Positions 1 through 8,911 are shown, counted from the first letter of the stretch. The stretch is 64,000 nucleotides of DNA from an uncultured Clostridia bacterium (GCA_947303185.1 CAMYXF010000005.1:122574-186573), one strand, 5' to 3'. Translations and numbers: made by a program. Notes: a model not told the origin generated them from the sequence alone.

Positions 1-1
1 C

Positions 2-70
2 GAATTCAAGCATCTCTCCGAAGACATCAGTGACGGTATACAAGACCTCTGGGATGAGTATTTCGACTAA
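2..70 (+). CDS. 3' end of an unidentified protein (partial)
   Basis: An open frame enters from the left edge and ends in TAA at 68-70. It gives a 22-residue acidic tail, EFKHLSEDISDGIQDLWDEY followed by FD. A strong hairpin terminator follows at 101-137, which supports this being the end of a real plus-strand gene. The fragment is too short to assign a family. Confidence 0.6.
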   Translation, partial: EFKHLSEDISDGIQDLWDEYFD

Positions 71-100
71 ATTTTAATTAAATAAATATTTTAATTGACT

Positions 101-137
101 AAAAGCCCTACCCTTTAACTCGGTAGGGCTTTGTTTT
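101..137 (+). terminator. Intrinsic terminator of the upstream partial gene
   Basis: AGCCCTACC (104-112) pairs perfectly with GGTAGGGCT (122-130) across a 9-nt loop, followed by TTGTTTT. It separates the gene entering from the left from the transhydrogenase operon. Confidence 0.85.
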
Positions 138-199
138 ATACTTTAAAGGCTTATGTTCAGATTTTTCTGAGCAGAATCCAAGTCAAAAGAGGTGTGCAC

Positions 200-1327
200 A
201 TGAAGAAAGTTCTGGTATGCAAGGAAAGCCTGCCTGCCGAGACACGTGTTGCTCTTATCCCGGATGACATCAAGAAGCTCACAGGCATGGGCTTTGAGTT
301 CACCGTTGTAAGCGGAGCAGGTCTCAAGAGCGGCTTTGAAGATGCGGATTACGAACAGGCTGGCGCCAAGATCGTTAAGAAAGAAAAAGACGGTCTCAAG
401 GACGCTGAGATTGTTGTCAGAATCCTCAAGCCCGGTTCAGCTGACGGAATGAATCCCGATACGGTTCACATCAGCTTCCTCGATCCCTTCAACGAAAAGG
501 ATCTCCTTAACGGATTTGCAAAGAACAACATTCAGGCAGTATCTCTGGAGATGATCCCCAGAACGACACTCGCACAGAAGATGGACGTTCAGTCTTCACA
601 GACATCACTCGCAGGCTACGTTGCAGTTCTCAATGCTGCAGCCAGAATGCCCAAGATACTTCCGATGATGGTTACTCCTGCAGGAACTATCAATCCTGCC
701 AGAGTATTCGTTATCGGCGTAGGCGTTGCAGGTCTCCAGGCCATCGCAACAGCAAAGAGACTCGGCGCACGTGTTGACGCTTTCGATACAAGACCGGTCG
801 TTGAAGAGCAGGTTAAGTCATTGGGCGCCAACTTCGTTAAGATCGATCTCGGCGAGATGGGCCAGACAGACCAGGGTTATGCAAAAGAGCTCACACCCGA
901 GCAGATCGCTAAGCAGAAGGAAGCTCAGGCTAAGGTCTGCGAGAAAGCAAATATCGTTATCACGACCGCTAAGGTCTTCGGCCGCAAGGCTCCCGTACTC
1001 ATCGAAAAGAACGTCATCGACCGTATGCAGGCCGGCAGCGTAATCGTTGACATGGCTGTTTCCACAGGCGGTAACGTAGAAGGTTCCGATCCTACAAAGG
1101 AAGTCATCACCGATAACGGTGTAATCATCCTCCCCGGTGACGAACTCCAGCGTCAGGTACCGTGGGACGCATCAAAGATGCTCTCCGGTAACATCTCCGC
1201 ATTCCTTACACACTTCTACAACAAGGAGTCCAAGGAATTCGAAGTTAACCTGTCTGATGAGATCATGAAGGGCTGCCTTCTCACACAGGGCGGAGCCATC
1301 ATCCACGAGAGATTTAAGGAGGCTTAA
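200..1327 (+). CDS. pntAA: NAD(P) transhydrogenase subunit alpha part 1 (PntAA)
   Basis: This is the NAD(H)-binding peripheral domain I of proton-translocating transhydrogenase, which passes hydride between NAD(H) and NADP(H) coupled to the proton gradient. The 375-residue protein matches the alpha-1 subunit of split enzymes. Visible are an N-terminal AlaDh/PNT-like domain, a Rossmann nucleotide-binding segment with GVGVAG near residue 175 followed by an acidic residue in AFDTRPVV, and a mobile loop with GGNVEGSDP. I chose ATG 200 because AAGAGGT lies just upstream; an in-frame start at 131 falls in the preceding terminator. The stop is 3 nt before pntAB, so the three genes form one operon. 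Confidence 0.95.
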   Translation: MKKVLVCKESLPAETRVALIPDDIKKLTGMGFEFTVVSGAGLKSGFEDADYEQAGAKIVKKEKDGLKDAEIVVRILKPGSADGMNPDTVHISFLDPFNEKDLLNGFAKNNIQAVSLEMIPRTTLAQKMDVQSSQTSLAGYVAVLNAAARMPKILPMMVTPAGTINPARVFVIGVGVAGLQAIATAKRLGARVDAFDTRPVVEEQVKSLGANFVKIDLGEMGQTDQGYAKELTPEQIAKQKEAQAKVCEKANIVITTAKVFGRKAPVLIEKNVIDRMQAGSVIVDMAVSTGGNVEGSDPTKEVITDNGVIILPGDELQRQVPWDASKMLSGNISAFLTHFYNKESKEFEVNLSDEIMKGCLLTQGGAIIHERFKEA

Positions 1328-1330
1328 TAT

Positions 1331-1645
1331 ATGGAAATTTCCACAGATACAATTATGCTCTTGATCTTCGTATTCATCATCGCTGCCTACTTAGGCGTCG
1401 AGCTCATCTCGAAGGTCCCTTCACAGCTTCATACCCCTCTCATGAGCGGTACTAATGCTATCTCCGGAATCACGATCGTCGGCGCTATCGCAGCTACGGC
1501 TATCAATGCATCCGGCAACCACGTTTTCGGCATCATCCTCGGTGCGATCGCTATCTTCTTCGCTACGGTCAACGTAATCGGCGGATACTTCGTAACCGAC
1601 AGAATGCTCGCAATGTTCAAGAAGAAGGAGACACCTAAGAAATGA
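1331..1645 (+). CDS. pntAB: NAD(P) transhydrogenase subunit alpha part 2 (PntAB)
   Basis: A 104-residue membrane protein forming the alpha-2 part of transhydrogenase domain II. It has three to four hydrophobic helices and the family segment SKVPSQLHTPLMSGTNAISG near residue 28. It ends in a short lysine-rich cytoplasmic tail. It lies between pntAA and pntB, and its stop overlaps the pntB start in an ATGA arrangement, consistent with translational coupling. The separate three-subunit layout is common in bacteria that do not fuse the alpha parts. Confidence 0.95.
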   Translation: MEISTDTIMLLIFVFIIAAYLGVELISKVPSQLHTPLMSGTNAISGITIVGAIAATAINASGNHVFGIILGAIAIFFATVNVIGGYFVTDRMLAMFKKKETPKK

Positions 1646-3036
1646 GTGATTACATTTGCATCGTACTTTACATGATTTCTTGTGTCCTCTTCATCATGGG
1701 CATCAAGAAACTCGGAAAAGCAGATACCGCACGTAAGGGTAACCTCTATTCTTCAGTCGGTATGCTCATCGCAGTCGTTGCAGTCCTCATTTCACAGGAC
1801 GTTATCGACGGCGGACTTATCAGCTATCTCCTCATCATTCTCGCAATCGCAGGCGGAAGCGTTGTAGGTTTCATCTGGTCCAAGAAGGTCGAGATGACAG
1901 GCATGCCCCAGCTCGTTGCTCTTTTCAACGGTTTCGGCGGTCTCTCCTCAATGCTCGTTGCTATCTCACAGTTCACAGCAGGCGTTACTGAGGATGCTTT
2001 CACAGGACTTACATTAGGACTTACGATCCTCATCGGTGCAGTTGCTTTCACAGGTTCACTCATCGCTTGGGGTAAGCTTGCAGGTCTTTCAATCTTCAAG
2101 AAGAACTTCGTAATTCCCGGCAAGAACTTCATCAACGCAGGAATCCTCGCTGTAGCAGCACTCGGAATCCTCTTCATCTGCATCTCACCTGACGGCGGCC
2201 TTGGTATTGCAGGCGTCATCATCACAACACTTTCATCACTGGTACTTGGCGTTACGCTCGTTATCACTATCGGCGGCGGCGACATGCCGGTTATCATCTC
2301 TTTCCTTAACGCACTCTCAGGTCTCGCTGCTGCATTCGCAGGCTTCCCTATCGGCAACACGGTACTCATCGTATCCGGCTGTCTCGTAGGTGCTTCAGGC
2401 GTCATCCTTACACTCATCATGTGCAAGGCTATGAACAAGTCTTTCGTATCACTCCTCTTCAAGACAACAAAGAAGAAGGCAGCTACAGCAGAAGGCGAGC
2501 ACAAGGAGCCCAAGTCAATGTCCGTCGAGGATGCTTTCCTTATCCTCGAAGCTGCAAAGAGCGTTGTATTCGTACCCGGTTACGGTATGGCTGTTGCCCA
2601 GGCTCAGCACGCTGTTAAGGAACTCTGCGACGTACTTGAAGAAAACGGCTGCGAAGTTAACTTCGCTATCCACCCCGTTGCAGGACGTATGCCCGGTCAC
2701 ATGAACGTTCTCCTCGCTGAAGCTAACGTTCCTTACGAGCAGCTCAAGACAGCAGATGAGATGAATCCTCAGATGCCTAACACAGACATCGCTATCGTCA
2801 TCGGCGCTAACGACGTTGTTAACCCCGCAGCAATCAACGACGAGTCCTCACCTATCTACGGCATGCCTATCGTAAACGCTTACGAGGCACGTACAGTATT
2901 CGTCCTCAAGCGTGGTCAGGGTACAGGCTTCTCCGGCATCGAGAACCCGCTCTTCACGATGGACAACACCGTCATGATCTACGGCGATGCAAAGCAGACA
3001 GTATCCCAGCTCGTAGTCGAGTTCGAAAACGACTGA
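1642..3036 (+). CDS. pntB: NAD(P) transhydrogenase subunit beta (PntB)
   Basis: The 464-residue beta subunit carries about nine transmembrane helices (residues 5-275), completing the proton channel, and the cytoplasmic NADP(H)-binding domain III (about 290-464). Domain III shows VPGYGMAVAQAQ, AGRMPGHMNVLLAEA and GANDVVNPAA, all typical of NADP binding. The start overlaps the pntAB stop by 4 nt. Together with PntAA and PntAB it can make NADPH using the proton motive force or run in reverse. A strong terminator follows within 30 bp. Confidence 0.95.
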   Translation: MSDYICIVLYMISCVLFIMGIKKLGKADTARKGNLYSSVGMLIAVVAVLISQDVIDGGLISYLLIILAIAGGSVVGFIWSKKVEMTGMPQLVALFNGFGGLSSMLVAISQFTAGVTEDAFTGLTLGLTILIGAVAFTGSLIAWGKLAGLSIFKKNFVIPGKNFINAGILAVAALGILFICISPDGGLGIAGVIITTLSSLVLGVTLVITIGGGDMPVIISFLNALSGLAAAFAGFPIGNTVLIVSGCLVGASGVILTLIMCKAMNKSFVSLLFKTTKKKAATAEGEHKEPKSMSVEDAFLILEAAKSVVFVPGYGMAVAQAQHAVKELCDVLEENGCEVNFAIHPVAGRMPGHMNVLLAEANVPYEQLKTADEMNPQMPNTDIAIVIGANDVVNPAAINDESSPIYGMPIVNAYEARTVFVLKRGQGTGFSGIENPLFTMDNTVMIYGDAKQTVSQLVVEFEND

Positions 3037-3061
3037 TACTGAAACTTAAGTTCAAATTAAA

Positions 3062-3093
3062 AGAGGATGTCTCGATGAGGCATCCTCTATTAT
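3062..3093 (+). terminator. Intrinsic terminator of the pnt operon, GTCTC/GAGGC family
   Basis: A 12-bp stem (3062-3073 with 3077-3088) has a 3-nt loop. The core reads GGATGTCTC, then GAGGCATCC, so one U-G wobble sits in the stem. It is the first of seven terminators in this window with the same core and the same wobble orientation. Confidence 0.85.
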
Positions 3094-3107
3094 ATTGCTT
3101 GTATGTT

Positions 3108-3318
3108 TGTTATTTTTCTCGATTTTTCGGGGCAAAAATAACAAAGAAATGAGGTTTTATGTTATTTTCGGCCTTGTTTTCGCGAAAAATAACAATCGTG
3201 TTTTCGCGCCACGGCTTAGAAAACAAGTCGTATGTAATTGTTGCTCATTTTTTTGGGCAACAATTATATAAAAAGGCCGATTTATGTAATTGTTGGCCGT
3301 TTTTTGAGCCAACAATTA
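3108..3318 (+). repeat. Array of four perfect intergenic hairpins (two word families)
   Basis: Four inverted repeats lie between pntB and the next gene. The first two use TGTTATTTT with its complement (3108-3117 with 3134-3143; 3160-3168 with 3186-3194). The last two use TAATTGTTG plus GC (3235-3244 with 3257-3266; 3287-3297 with 3308-3318). Stems are 9-11 bp and perfect, while loops differ in sequence. The array starts 15 nt after the pnt terminator T-run. No gene is seen in this stretch. Confidence 0.85.
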
Positions 3319-3349
3319 TACACACCGGCGCCTGAACACTAAATTGAAA

Positions 3350-3787
3350 TCACGTTACTGTCGTAAACTTTGCAATGCAGAATATAACTATATAGAAGAT
3401 CGACCCCGGAAGCAGGATTGAAGAAGTAATGATTCCAGTTTTTGCTAGCTCTCTTCCCCTAGCTATTCCGCCTTTGGTTTTCTTAAGTCCGATAAGCGAA
3501 AAGATAAAGCCTACGATGGGACCCAGTGCAGCTATGGCCATTGAGCCGTATACAAATCCGAGATACACCTGGAACGTTCTCCAGTTATAGTAAAAAGTAT
3601 CGGTCCAGAGGATGGAGAAAAACACTAAGGTTCCTATGACGGAGAGGGCATCTGAGATAACGGCTATCAGCCCTGCAAATTCAAAACGCGGTTTTGGAAG
3701 TTTCGCGCCAGGGAATAAAAATCCGCACAAGTCACAAGTAGGAAGTGAATCAGCCTGTGGTGCTCCGCAATTAGGACATGTCTTCAT
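3350..3787 (-). CDS. Zinc-ribbon membrane protein, DUF4190-like
   Basis: A 145-residue protein begins with a zinc ribbon (CPNCG at residue 4, CDLCG at 18) and continues with three hydrophobic helices around residues 37-62, 73-100 and 115-140. This layout is common in small Clostridia membrane proteins annotated as zinc-ribbon/DUF4190. The loop LIGLKKTKGGIARGRELA before the last helix fits that group. It lies 25 bp downstream of the PAP2-type gene on the same strand and may be cotranscribed with it. Its role is unknown. Confidence 0.7.
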   Translation of the reverse strand: MKTCPNCGAPQADSLPTCDLCGFLFPGAKLPKPRFEFAGLIAVISDALSVIGTLVFFSILWTDTFYYNWRTFQVYLGFVYGSMAIAALGPIVGFIFSLIGLKKTKGGIARGRELAKTGIITSSILLPGSIFYIVIFCIAKFTTVT

Positions 3788-3812
3788 AAAGTGCTCTCCC
3801 TATGGAGGCATT

Positions 3813-4484
3813 TTACTCTGATTTGGACTCTTTTCCAACAGGATTGATTACGAAGCAGATGATGATGAATACGGGGATGAAGATCACGAATGCTGAGATT
3901 ACATCGATGATCGAATGCTGCTTGATGAACATCGTTGAGAGCACGATGAGAGCCGTCAGGACGTCGCTCAATACGAGGAGGATCTTCTTATCCTTGAATG
4001 TGAGGTGAAGGCCTGCAGCGACGACTATGGCGTCATATACGTGAAGGCTGGGAAGGACGTCCGTTGGTGTATCGATAGAATGGAGATACTTGATAAGGTC
4101 CATGAAGATATTTTCGCGGTCAGGAATTTGCGCGCGGAGTTCAAGAGCATTGGGGTAAGCCAGTGAGATGATGATGAACAGCGTCATGCCTGCCATGAGC
4201 ATGTAAGATGTCTTTCTTGAGAGCTTTCTGCTTCTGATGGCGATGGCGATCATGCCGATGACCAGATAAGGAAGCCACAGTGCATAAGGAATGATGAATA
4301 CTTCAACGACGGGGATCATGTCATCGATCGCCGTGTGGATGATGTGGAAGCCGCCTGCAGGCTCAAGACTTTCTACCCAGAAAAAAGTCGGCATGTATAC
4401 GACCATGTAGATGGCCATGGGAAGAAGCGTCACTACGACGTAAAGGATCTTCTTTATGAGACTTTTGTTTTCGGCTGTTTCCAA
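3813..4484 (-). CDS. PAP2-superfamily membrane phosphatase or phosphotransferase
   Basis: A 223-residue protein with about six membrane helices. The segment LPSLHVYDA near residue 142 and KQHSIIDV near residue 188 match the conserved C2 and C3 motifs of the PAP2_3/inositolphosphotransferase branch, whose two histidines and aspartate form the active site. A lipid or prenyl phosphate substrate is likely but not determined. The best start is TTG at 4484, preceded by GAGG at suitable spacing. A hairpin at 4508-4548 separates it from the serpin genes. Confidence 0.7.
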   Translation of the reverse strand: METAENKSLIKKILYVVVTLLPMAIYMVVYMPTFFWVESLEPAGGFHIIHTAIDDMIPVVEVFIIPYALWLPYLVIGMIAIAIRSRKLSRKTSYMLMAGMTLFIIISLAYPNALELRAQIPDRENIFMDLIKYLHSIDTPTDVLPSLHVYDAIVVAAGLHLTFKDKKILLVLSDVLTALIVLSTMFIKQHSIIDVISAFVIFIPVFIIICFVINPVGKESKSE

Positions 4485-4507
4485 GTCAATTCCTCGAAAA
4501 TAATATT

Positions 4508-4548
4508 GCGGAGTGCCGGGACCTTAAAGGTTTCCCTGAACACTCCGC
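4508..4548 (-). terminator. Probable terminator after the serpin cluster
   Basis: GCGGAGTG (4508-4515) pairs with CACTCCGC (4541-4548), with further pairing of GGG/CCC in the loop. It lies just downstream of the last serpin on the minus strand. The T-run is weak, so termination may be partial. Confidence 0.5.
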
Positions 4549-4635
4549 ATATTATAGCAAGTCAAAATGATGTTTTTGATTGACTTTTGATACAGTTTTT
4601 AATGCCAAAGCCGCAAGTGCGCTATCAAACCTGCA

Positions 4636-5952
4636 TTAAATACTGTTGACTGTACCGATAAAGACAGGTGCCATTGTCTTAACATCAACGATCGCATAAA
4701 CGAACGGTCTGTCACACTCAACATAACGGTATTCAGGTATAACTTGATTTTCGCCTGATCCGGACAAAAAGCCCGCTGTGGCAGCAGCTGCTCTTGTTCC
4801 GTTCCTGTCGATTTCGATATGTGTTTTGTGAATGATCTTCGAGATGTAGAGATCGCCCGGCGCTCCTGCGATGCCTGAAAAGTCTGCAGCGTCAGGATCG
4901 AAAACAGTGTCTGCGCCGAGTCCTTCGATCGTATCGTTCATTTCAATGTTAAAGTCCGTTTCGAACTCGGGCATCTTTGAGATTACTACATAATCTAAAG
5001 ATCTGCTGTTTATAAATTCCTCGTAATCTTCAGCTGTAAAATTCTTTGCAAACTCATTGGCACTGATGGTCTCATCAGTCGGAAGGATCGCCAGGAATGC
5101 GAAATCTCCGCCCTTATAGGACTTAACAAATCCGGTCGCTTTATCTGACTCGTAGTAAACTATGGATTCATCGTGAAGGAACATCCCTGTCTGAACGGTT
5201 CCGTCTGCTGATGTGAAATCTTCTTCATAGACGTCTTTATCACTGTATTTCCCACTCCATTCGGCTTCAAAGCAGAGGGCATTTACGAGTACCATTACCG
5301 TCTCAGGCTGAAGATCACTAATGATATCCTTGATCATGTGATCGGTGTGTTCATCGACCCACTTGTTGATCTCGTCCGCAGTCTTTTTGTTGAAATCCGT
5401 GACGTTATACTGTGCATTGAATGTATCTTCTATGTAATCGACGTAATCCATGTTCACCTTATCGCCAAGTATGCGGCGGTTATTCCAGACGGCGTTGGCA
5501 CAGGTGAACTCGACCTGTTCCGCTTCATTGATCCTGTCCATCAATGCTGATGCATACGCCTGCTGTGTAAGAGGGCCCTGACCCTGAGCGAAAAGATCAG
5601 TTATCTGTTCAAGTGATTTTCCCTTCGCGCCGGCACCTACCATATCAAGAGCCATCATGACGGATGCGGGAGATATAATCACATTGTCTCCGCCGCCGTA
5701 ATCATTTACGGTCTGGCTGAACAGATCGATACAGTATCTTCTGTATTCTTTATCCATGACCGTACTGTCATAATCCGTATTTCTGACATCACTAAGATCG
5801 ATCTCTGTCTTGATGTCCGCATCTTCTTTGAGTTCATGTCTGCTGGTACGGCCATCGCCGGATCTTGTAAATGAGGAGCATCCTCCGAGGAGCATGGCAG
5901 CTGCCATGACCCCGGTGATGAACTTAATGTCTTTTCGGTAACAGATCTTCAT
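4636..5952 (-). CDS. Lipoprotein serpin 1 (serine protease inhibitor)
   Basis: A 438-residue serpin with a lipoprotein signal peptide (LLGGC, lipid Cys at 25), so probably held on the outer face of the membrane. Serpins trap proteases by inserting their cleaved reactive-centre loop into a beta-sheet. Visible are an N-terminal region with VIISPASVMMALDMVGAGAKG, the hinge GTRAAAAT near residue 385, and the C-terminal signature VECDRPFVYAIVD. An intact Ala-rich hinge favours an inhibitory serpin, although the usual Glu at P13 is Arg. The predicted scissile region is small and polar (FLSGSGEN). It is the third gene of a tandem trio, 30 bp after serpin 2. Confidence 0.92.
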   Translation of the reverse strand: MKICYRKDIKFITGVMAAAMLLGGCSSFTRSGDGRTSRHELKEDADIKTEIDLSDVRNTDYDSTVMDKEYRRYCIDLFSQTVNDYGGGDNVIISPASVMMALDMVGAGAKGKSLEQITDLFAQGQGPLTQQAYASALMDRINEAEQVEFTCANAVWNNRRILGDKVNMDYVDYIEDTFNAQYNVTDFNKKTADEINKWVDEHTDHMIKDIISDLQPETVMVLVNALCFEAEWSGKYSDKDVYEEDFTSADGTVQTGMFLHDESIVYYESDKATGFVKSYKGGDFAFLAILPTDETISANEFAKNFTAEDYEEFINSRSLDYVVISKMPEFETDFNIEMNDTIEGLGADTVFDPDAADFSGIAGAPGDLYISKIIHKTHIEIDRNGTRAAAATAGFLSGSGENQVIPEYRYVECDRPFVYAIVDVKTMAPVFIGTVNSI

Positions 5953-5982
5953 GTTGGGTTACCCCCTTTTGAATATCATGGA

Positions 5983-7287
5983 TCAGACTGCGTTTACCGT
6001 GCCGATGAAGACAGGTGCCATGGTCTCAACATCGACGATTGCATAAGCAAAAGGTCTGTCGCACTCTACATAACGGTATTCGGGTGTTTCTTCTTCCATT
6101 ACGCATCCGCATGTCTCCATTACGACAGTAGCTGCAGCAGCTCTTGTTCCCTCTCTGTCGACTTCGATGTGTGTCTTGTGGATGATCTTTGAGACAACGA
6201 TATCACCGGGTTTTCCTGCTACGCCTGAAAAGTCTGCTGTATCAGGACTGAAAATGCTGTCTGCTCCCAATTCAGCAATCGTATTATTCAAAGTGATATC
6301 AAAGTCTGATTCAAACTCAGGCATCTTTGAAATTACCTCATAGTCGTAAGAAACACTGTTGATAAACTCTTCGTAATCCTCAGCCGTGAAGTTCATTGCA
6401 AACTCATTTGCATTGATGCTCTCATCTGTAGGAAGGATTGCGAGGAAAGCATACTGGTTGCCCTTATAGTACTTGATGAATCCTGTCGCTTTATCTGTCT
6501 CATAGTATGCAGAAGTATTATCGTGCAGGAACATTGCTTCCTTGGAGCTGCCGTCAGCATTTGTAAAGAAGCTTTCGTTAACCGCATAGTCAGAGTATTC
6601 TTCTGCCCATTCACCTTCAAAGCAGATGGCATTTACGAGTACCATTACCGTATCAGGATCAAGCGTGTCGACTGCTTTCTTGATCATGTGGTCTGTGTGT
6701 TCATCGATCCAGTCGTTGATCTCATCCGGAGTCTTTGAATTGAAATCCGTAACCGTATACTGCGCAAGGAAAGTATCCTGGATGTATTCGACATAATCCA
6801 TGTTTACGCTGTCGCCAAGCAAAAGGCCGTTATTCCAGACGGCGTTGGCACAGTTGAACTCTACTTCCTTAGCCTCATTGATCCTGTCCATCAGCGCTGA
6901 TGCATAAGCCTGCTGTGTGAGAGGTCCCTGGCCTGCTGCGAAAAGATTTGTGAGCTGGTCCAGTGATTCTCCCTTGGCGCCTGCAGCGACCATGTCGAGT
7001 GCCATCATGATGGACGCCGGTGAGATCATTACGTTCTCATCTGAACCGTAATCTTTTACTGTCTGGCTGAAGATGTTGAAGCAATACTCTCTGTAAAGCT
7101 TATCCATCTCGTCCTTGTCGTAATCCGTAATCTTGACTTCATTGAGGTCAAAACTCGTCTTAGCATTCGGATCTTCCTTCAGCTCATGGTTGTGTGTGTT
7201 AAGTTTTGCAGTACAGCCTCCAAGGAGCATCGATGCAGCCATAACACCTGTAATGAACTTAATGTCTTTCTTTGAACAGATTTCCAT
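5983..7287 (-). CDS. Lipoprotein serpin 2
   Basis: A 434-residue paralogue of its neighbours with the same signal peptide type (MEICSKKDIKFITGVMAASM, then LLGGC). The body is strongly conserved with serpin 3, including NVMISPASIMMALDM and the hinge GTRAAAAT. The reactive loop differs: VVMETCGCVMEEET follows the hinge, with two cysteines two residues apart near the predicted cleavage site. It sits between serpins 1 and 3 with 30 and 32 bp gaps, each start preceded by a purine-rich ribosome site, so the three are probably one operon. Confidence 0.92.
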   Translation of the reverse strand: MEICSKKDIKFITGVMAASMLLGGCTAKLNTHNHELKEDPNAKTSFDLNEVKITDYDKDEMDKLYREYCFNIFSQTVKDYGSDENVMISPASIMMALDMVAAGAKGESLDQLTNLFAAGQGPLTQQAYASALMDRINEAKEVEFNCANAVWNNGLLLGDSVNMDYVEYIQDTFLAQYTVTDFNSKTPDEINDWIDEHTDHMIKKAVDTLDPDTVMVLVNAICFEGEWAEEYSDYAVNESFFTNADGSSKEAMFLHDNTSAYYETDKATGFIKYYKGNQYAFLAILPTDESINANEFAMNFTAEDYEEFINSVSYDYEVISKMPEFESDFDITLNNTIAELGADSIFSPDTADFSGVAGKPGDIVVSKIIHKTHIEVDREGTRAAAATVVMETCGCVMEEETPEYRYVECDRPFAYAIVDVETMAPVFIGTVNAV

Positions 7288-7319
7288 GTTTATATCCCCT
7301 TTACTTAGAATGCTATATA

Positions 7320-8615
7320 TCAGACTGCGTTTACTGTGCCGATGAAGATAGGAGTCATTGTTGTCATGTCAACGATTGCATAAACGAAAGGTCTGTCACA
7401 CTCAACGTAGCGGTACTCCTCTGCAAAAGGCTCTGCACATTTTCCATCAACAAAGACTGCGGTAACTGCAGCAGCTCTTGTACCCTCTGCATCTACCTCG
7501 ATATGTGTCTTGTGGAGAACCTTGGAAACGAAGAGCTCTCCGGGCGTACCTGCAATACCGGAAAGGTCTGCAGTATTGCCGTGAAACATATTTCCTGCAC
7601 CTAAGTTAGCAAGAGTATCGCCCATTTCCATCTCAAAATCTGATTCGAACTCAGGAATCTTTGTAACTACGCTGTAGTCGTTTGTATAGCTTGCGATGAA
7701 CTTCTCATAGTCTTCTGCTGTGAAGTTCTTAACGAACTCGTTTGCACTGATATTCTCATCAGCAGGAAGGATTGCGAGGAAGCCGTACTGGTTGCCCTCA
7801 TAAGCCTTCATGAATCCTGTAGCCTTCTCTGTCTCATAGTAAGAATGGCCTGTCTCGTGAAGGAACCGGACTGTCTGCGCTTCACCGTTATATGTTGTGA
7901 ACTCGCCTTCTCTTACCTGTGATTCCTCATAAGGATCTGCCCAGTCGCCGTCAAAGCTGATGGCATTAACAAGTACCATGACTGTCTCACTGCTGAGATC
8001 ATTGACTACTTCCTTGATCATGTGATCCGTGTGCTCATCAACCCATCCGTTGATCTCGCCTACAGTCTTGTCGTCGAAAACACGTACTCTGTAGTCTGCA
8101 TTAAATGTATCCTGGATGTACTGTACATATTCAAGATTAACCGCATCGCCGAGTAACTGTTTGTTGGCCCATACTGCGTTTGCACATGAGAATTCAACTT
8201 CTTCAGCCTCGTTGATCTTGTCCATGAGAGCTGATGCGTAAGCCTGCTGTGTGAGAGGTCCCTTGCCTGCTGCGAAAAGGTTTGTGAGCTGCTCTAATGA
8301 TTCTCCCTTAGCACCTGCAGCAACCATGTCGAGTGCCATCATGATGGATGCAGGTGAGATCATTACATTCTCTTCTGAACCGTAATCCTTAACCGTCTGG
8401 CTTAAGATGTTGAAGCAGTATTCTCTGTAAAGCTTATCCATCTCATCCTGGTCGAATTCAGTTGTTGTGACCTCATTAAGATTGAAGCTTGTCTTAGCGT
8501 TCGGATCTTCCTTAAGTGTGTTTGTGTTGATATTTGCGTTGCAGCCTCCGAGAAGAAGTGATGCTGCCATAACACCTGTGATGAACTTAATATCCTTCTT
8601 TGAGCAAATTTCCAT
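7320..8615 (-). CDS. Lipoprotein serpin 3 (first in the tandem trio)
   Basis: A 431-residue serpin and the promoter-proximal member of the trio. The signal peptide ends in LLGGC. The hinge is GTRAAAVT and the loop continues AVFVDGKCAEPF, placing Lys-Cys near the expected P1-P1' bond, which could suit a trypsin-like or Lys-specific target. The strand after the loop, EYRYVECDRPFVYAIVD, is shared with the other two. GGAGG lies 8 nt before the ATG. Palindromic repeats at 8735-8841 lie upstream and might be operators. Confidence 0.92.
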   Translation of the reverse strand: MEICSKKDIKFITGVMAASLLLGGCNANINTNTLKEDPNAKTSFNLNEVTTTEFDQDEMDKLYREYCFNILSQTVKDYGSEENVMISPASIMMALDMVAAGAKGESLEQLTNLFAAGKGPLTQQAYASALMDKINEAEEVEFSCANAVWANKQLLGDAVNLEYVQYIQDTFNADYRVRVFDDKTVGEINGWVDEHTDHMIKEVVNDLSSETVMVLVNAISFDGDWADPYEESQVREGEFTTYNGEAQTVRFLHETGHSYYETEKATGFMKAYEGNQYGFLAILPADENISANEFVKNFTAEDYEKFIASYTNDYSVVTKIPEFESDFEMEMGDTLANLGAGNMFHGNTADLSGIAGTPGELFVSKVLHKTHIEVDAEGTRAAAVTAVFVDGKCAEPFAEEYRYVECDRPFVYAIVDMTTMTPIFIGTVNAV

Positions 8616-8734
8616 TATTCCTTACCTCCAAATGTTCCTGCAATTTGCTTTCTGACCTATAAACAGATTTACATCAGGAAATGTTGCATGAAACATTTTC
8701 ACTGAATCAGGACTCTCGAAAACAGCCCTTCCGG

Positions 8735-8841
8735 AATACGGCAAAAGTACGGCTATAGCCGTATCAAAAACCATATTTTCGAGCCTGTCTTATATAAAAA
8801 TACGGCTAAAAGTATGGCTATAGCCGTATCAAATACCATAC
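8735..8841. repeat. Two direct repeats, each holding a TACGGCTA palindrome
   Basis: Two copies of a roughly 43-bp unit (8735-8776 and 8799-8841) share ATACGGC, then AAAAGTA, then GGCTATAGCCGTATCAAA. The centre TACGGCTATAGCCGTA is a perfect 16-bp palindrome in copy 1 and has one mismatch in copy 2. A further small hairpin, AAATGTT/AACATTT, lies at 8679-8698. The repeats sit upstream of the serpin genes and downstream of the terminator of the SPFH gene. The rest of 8616-8911 shows no gene. Confidence 0.75.
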
Positions 8842-8911
8842 TTGACAGCACAAATCATTGTTTCGCACGCTTCGATCCTCGCGTGCTCAACGGAGTCACG
8901 TCTCCAAAAAT

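Noticed and set aside
1824..2513. 229-residue minus-strand frame inside pntB
   Set aside because: Shadow frame over a certain gene with clear family motifs; no ribosome site or plausible product.
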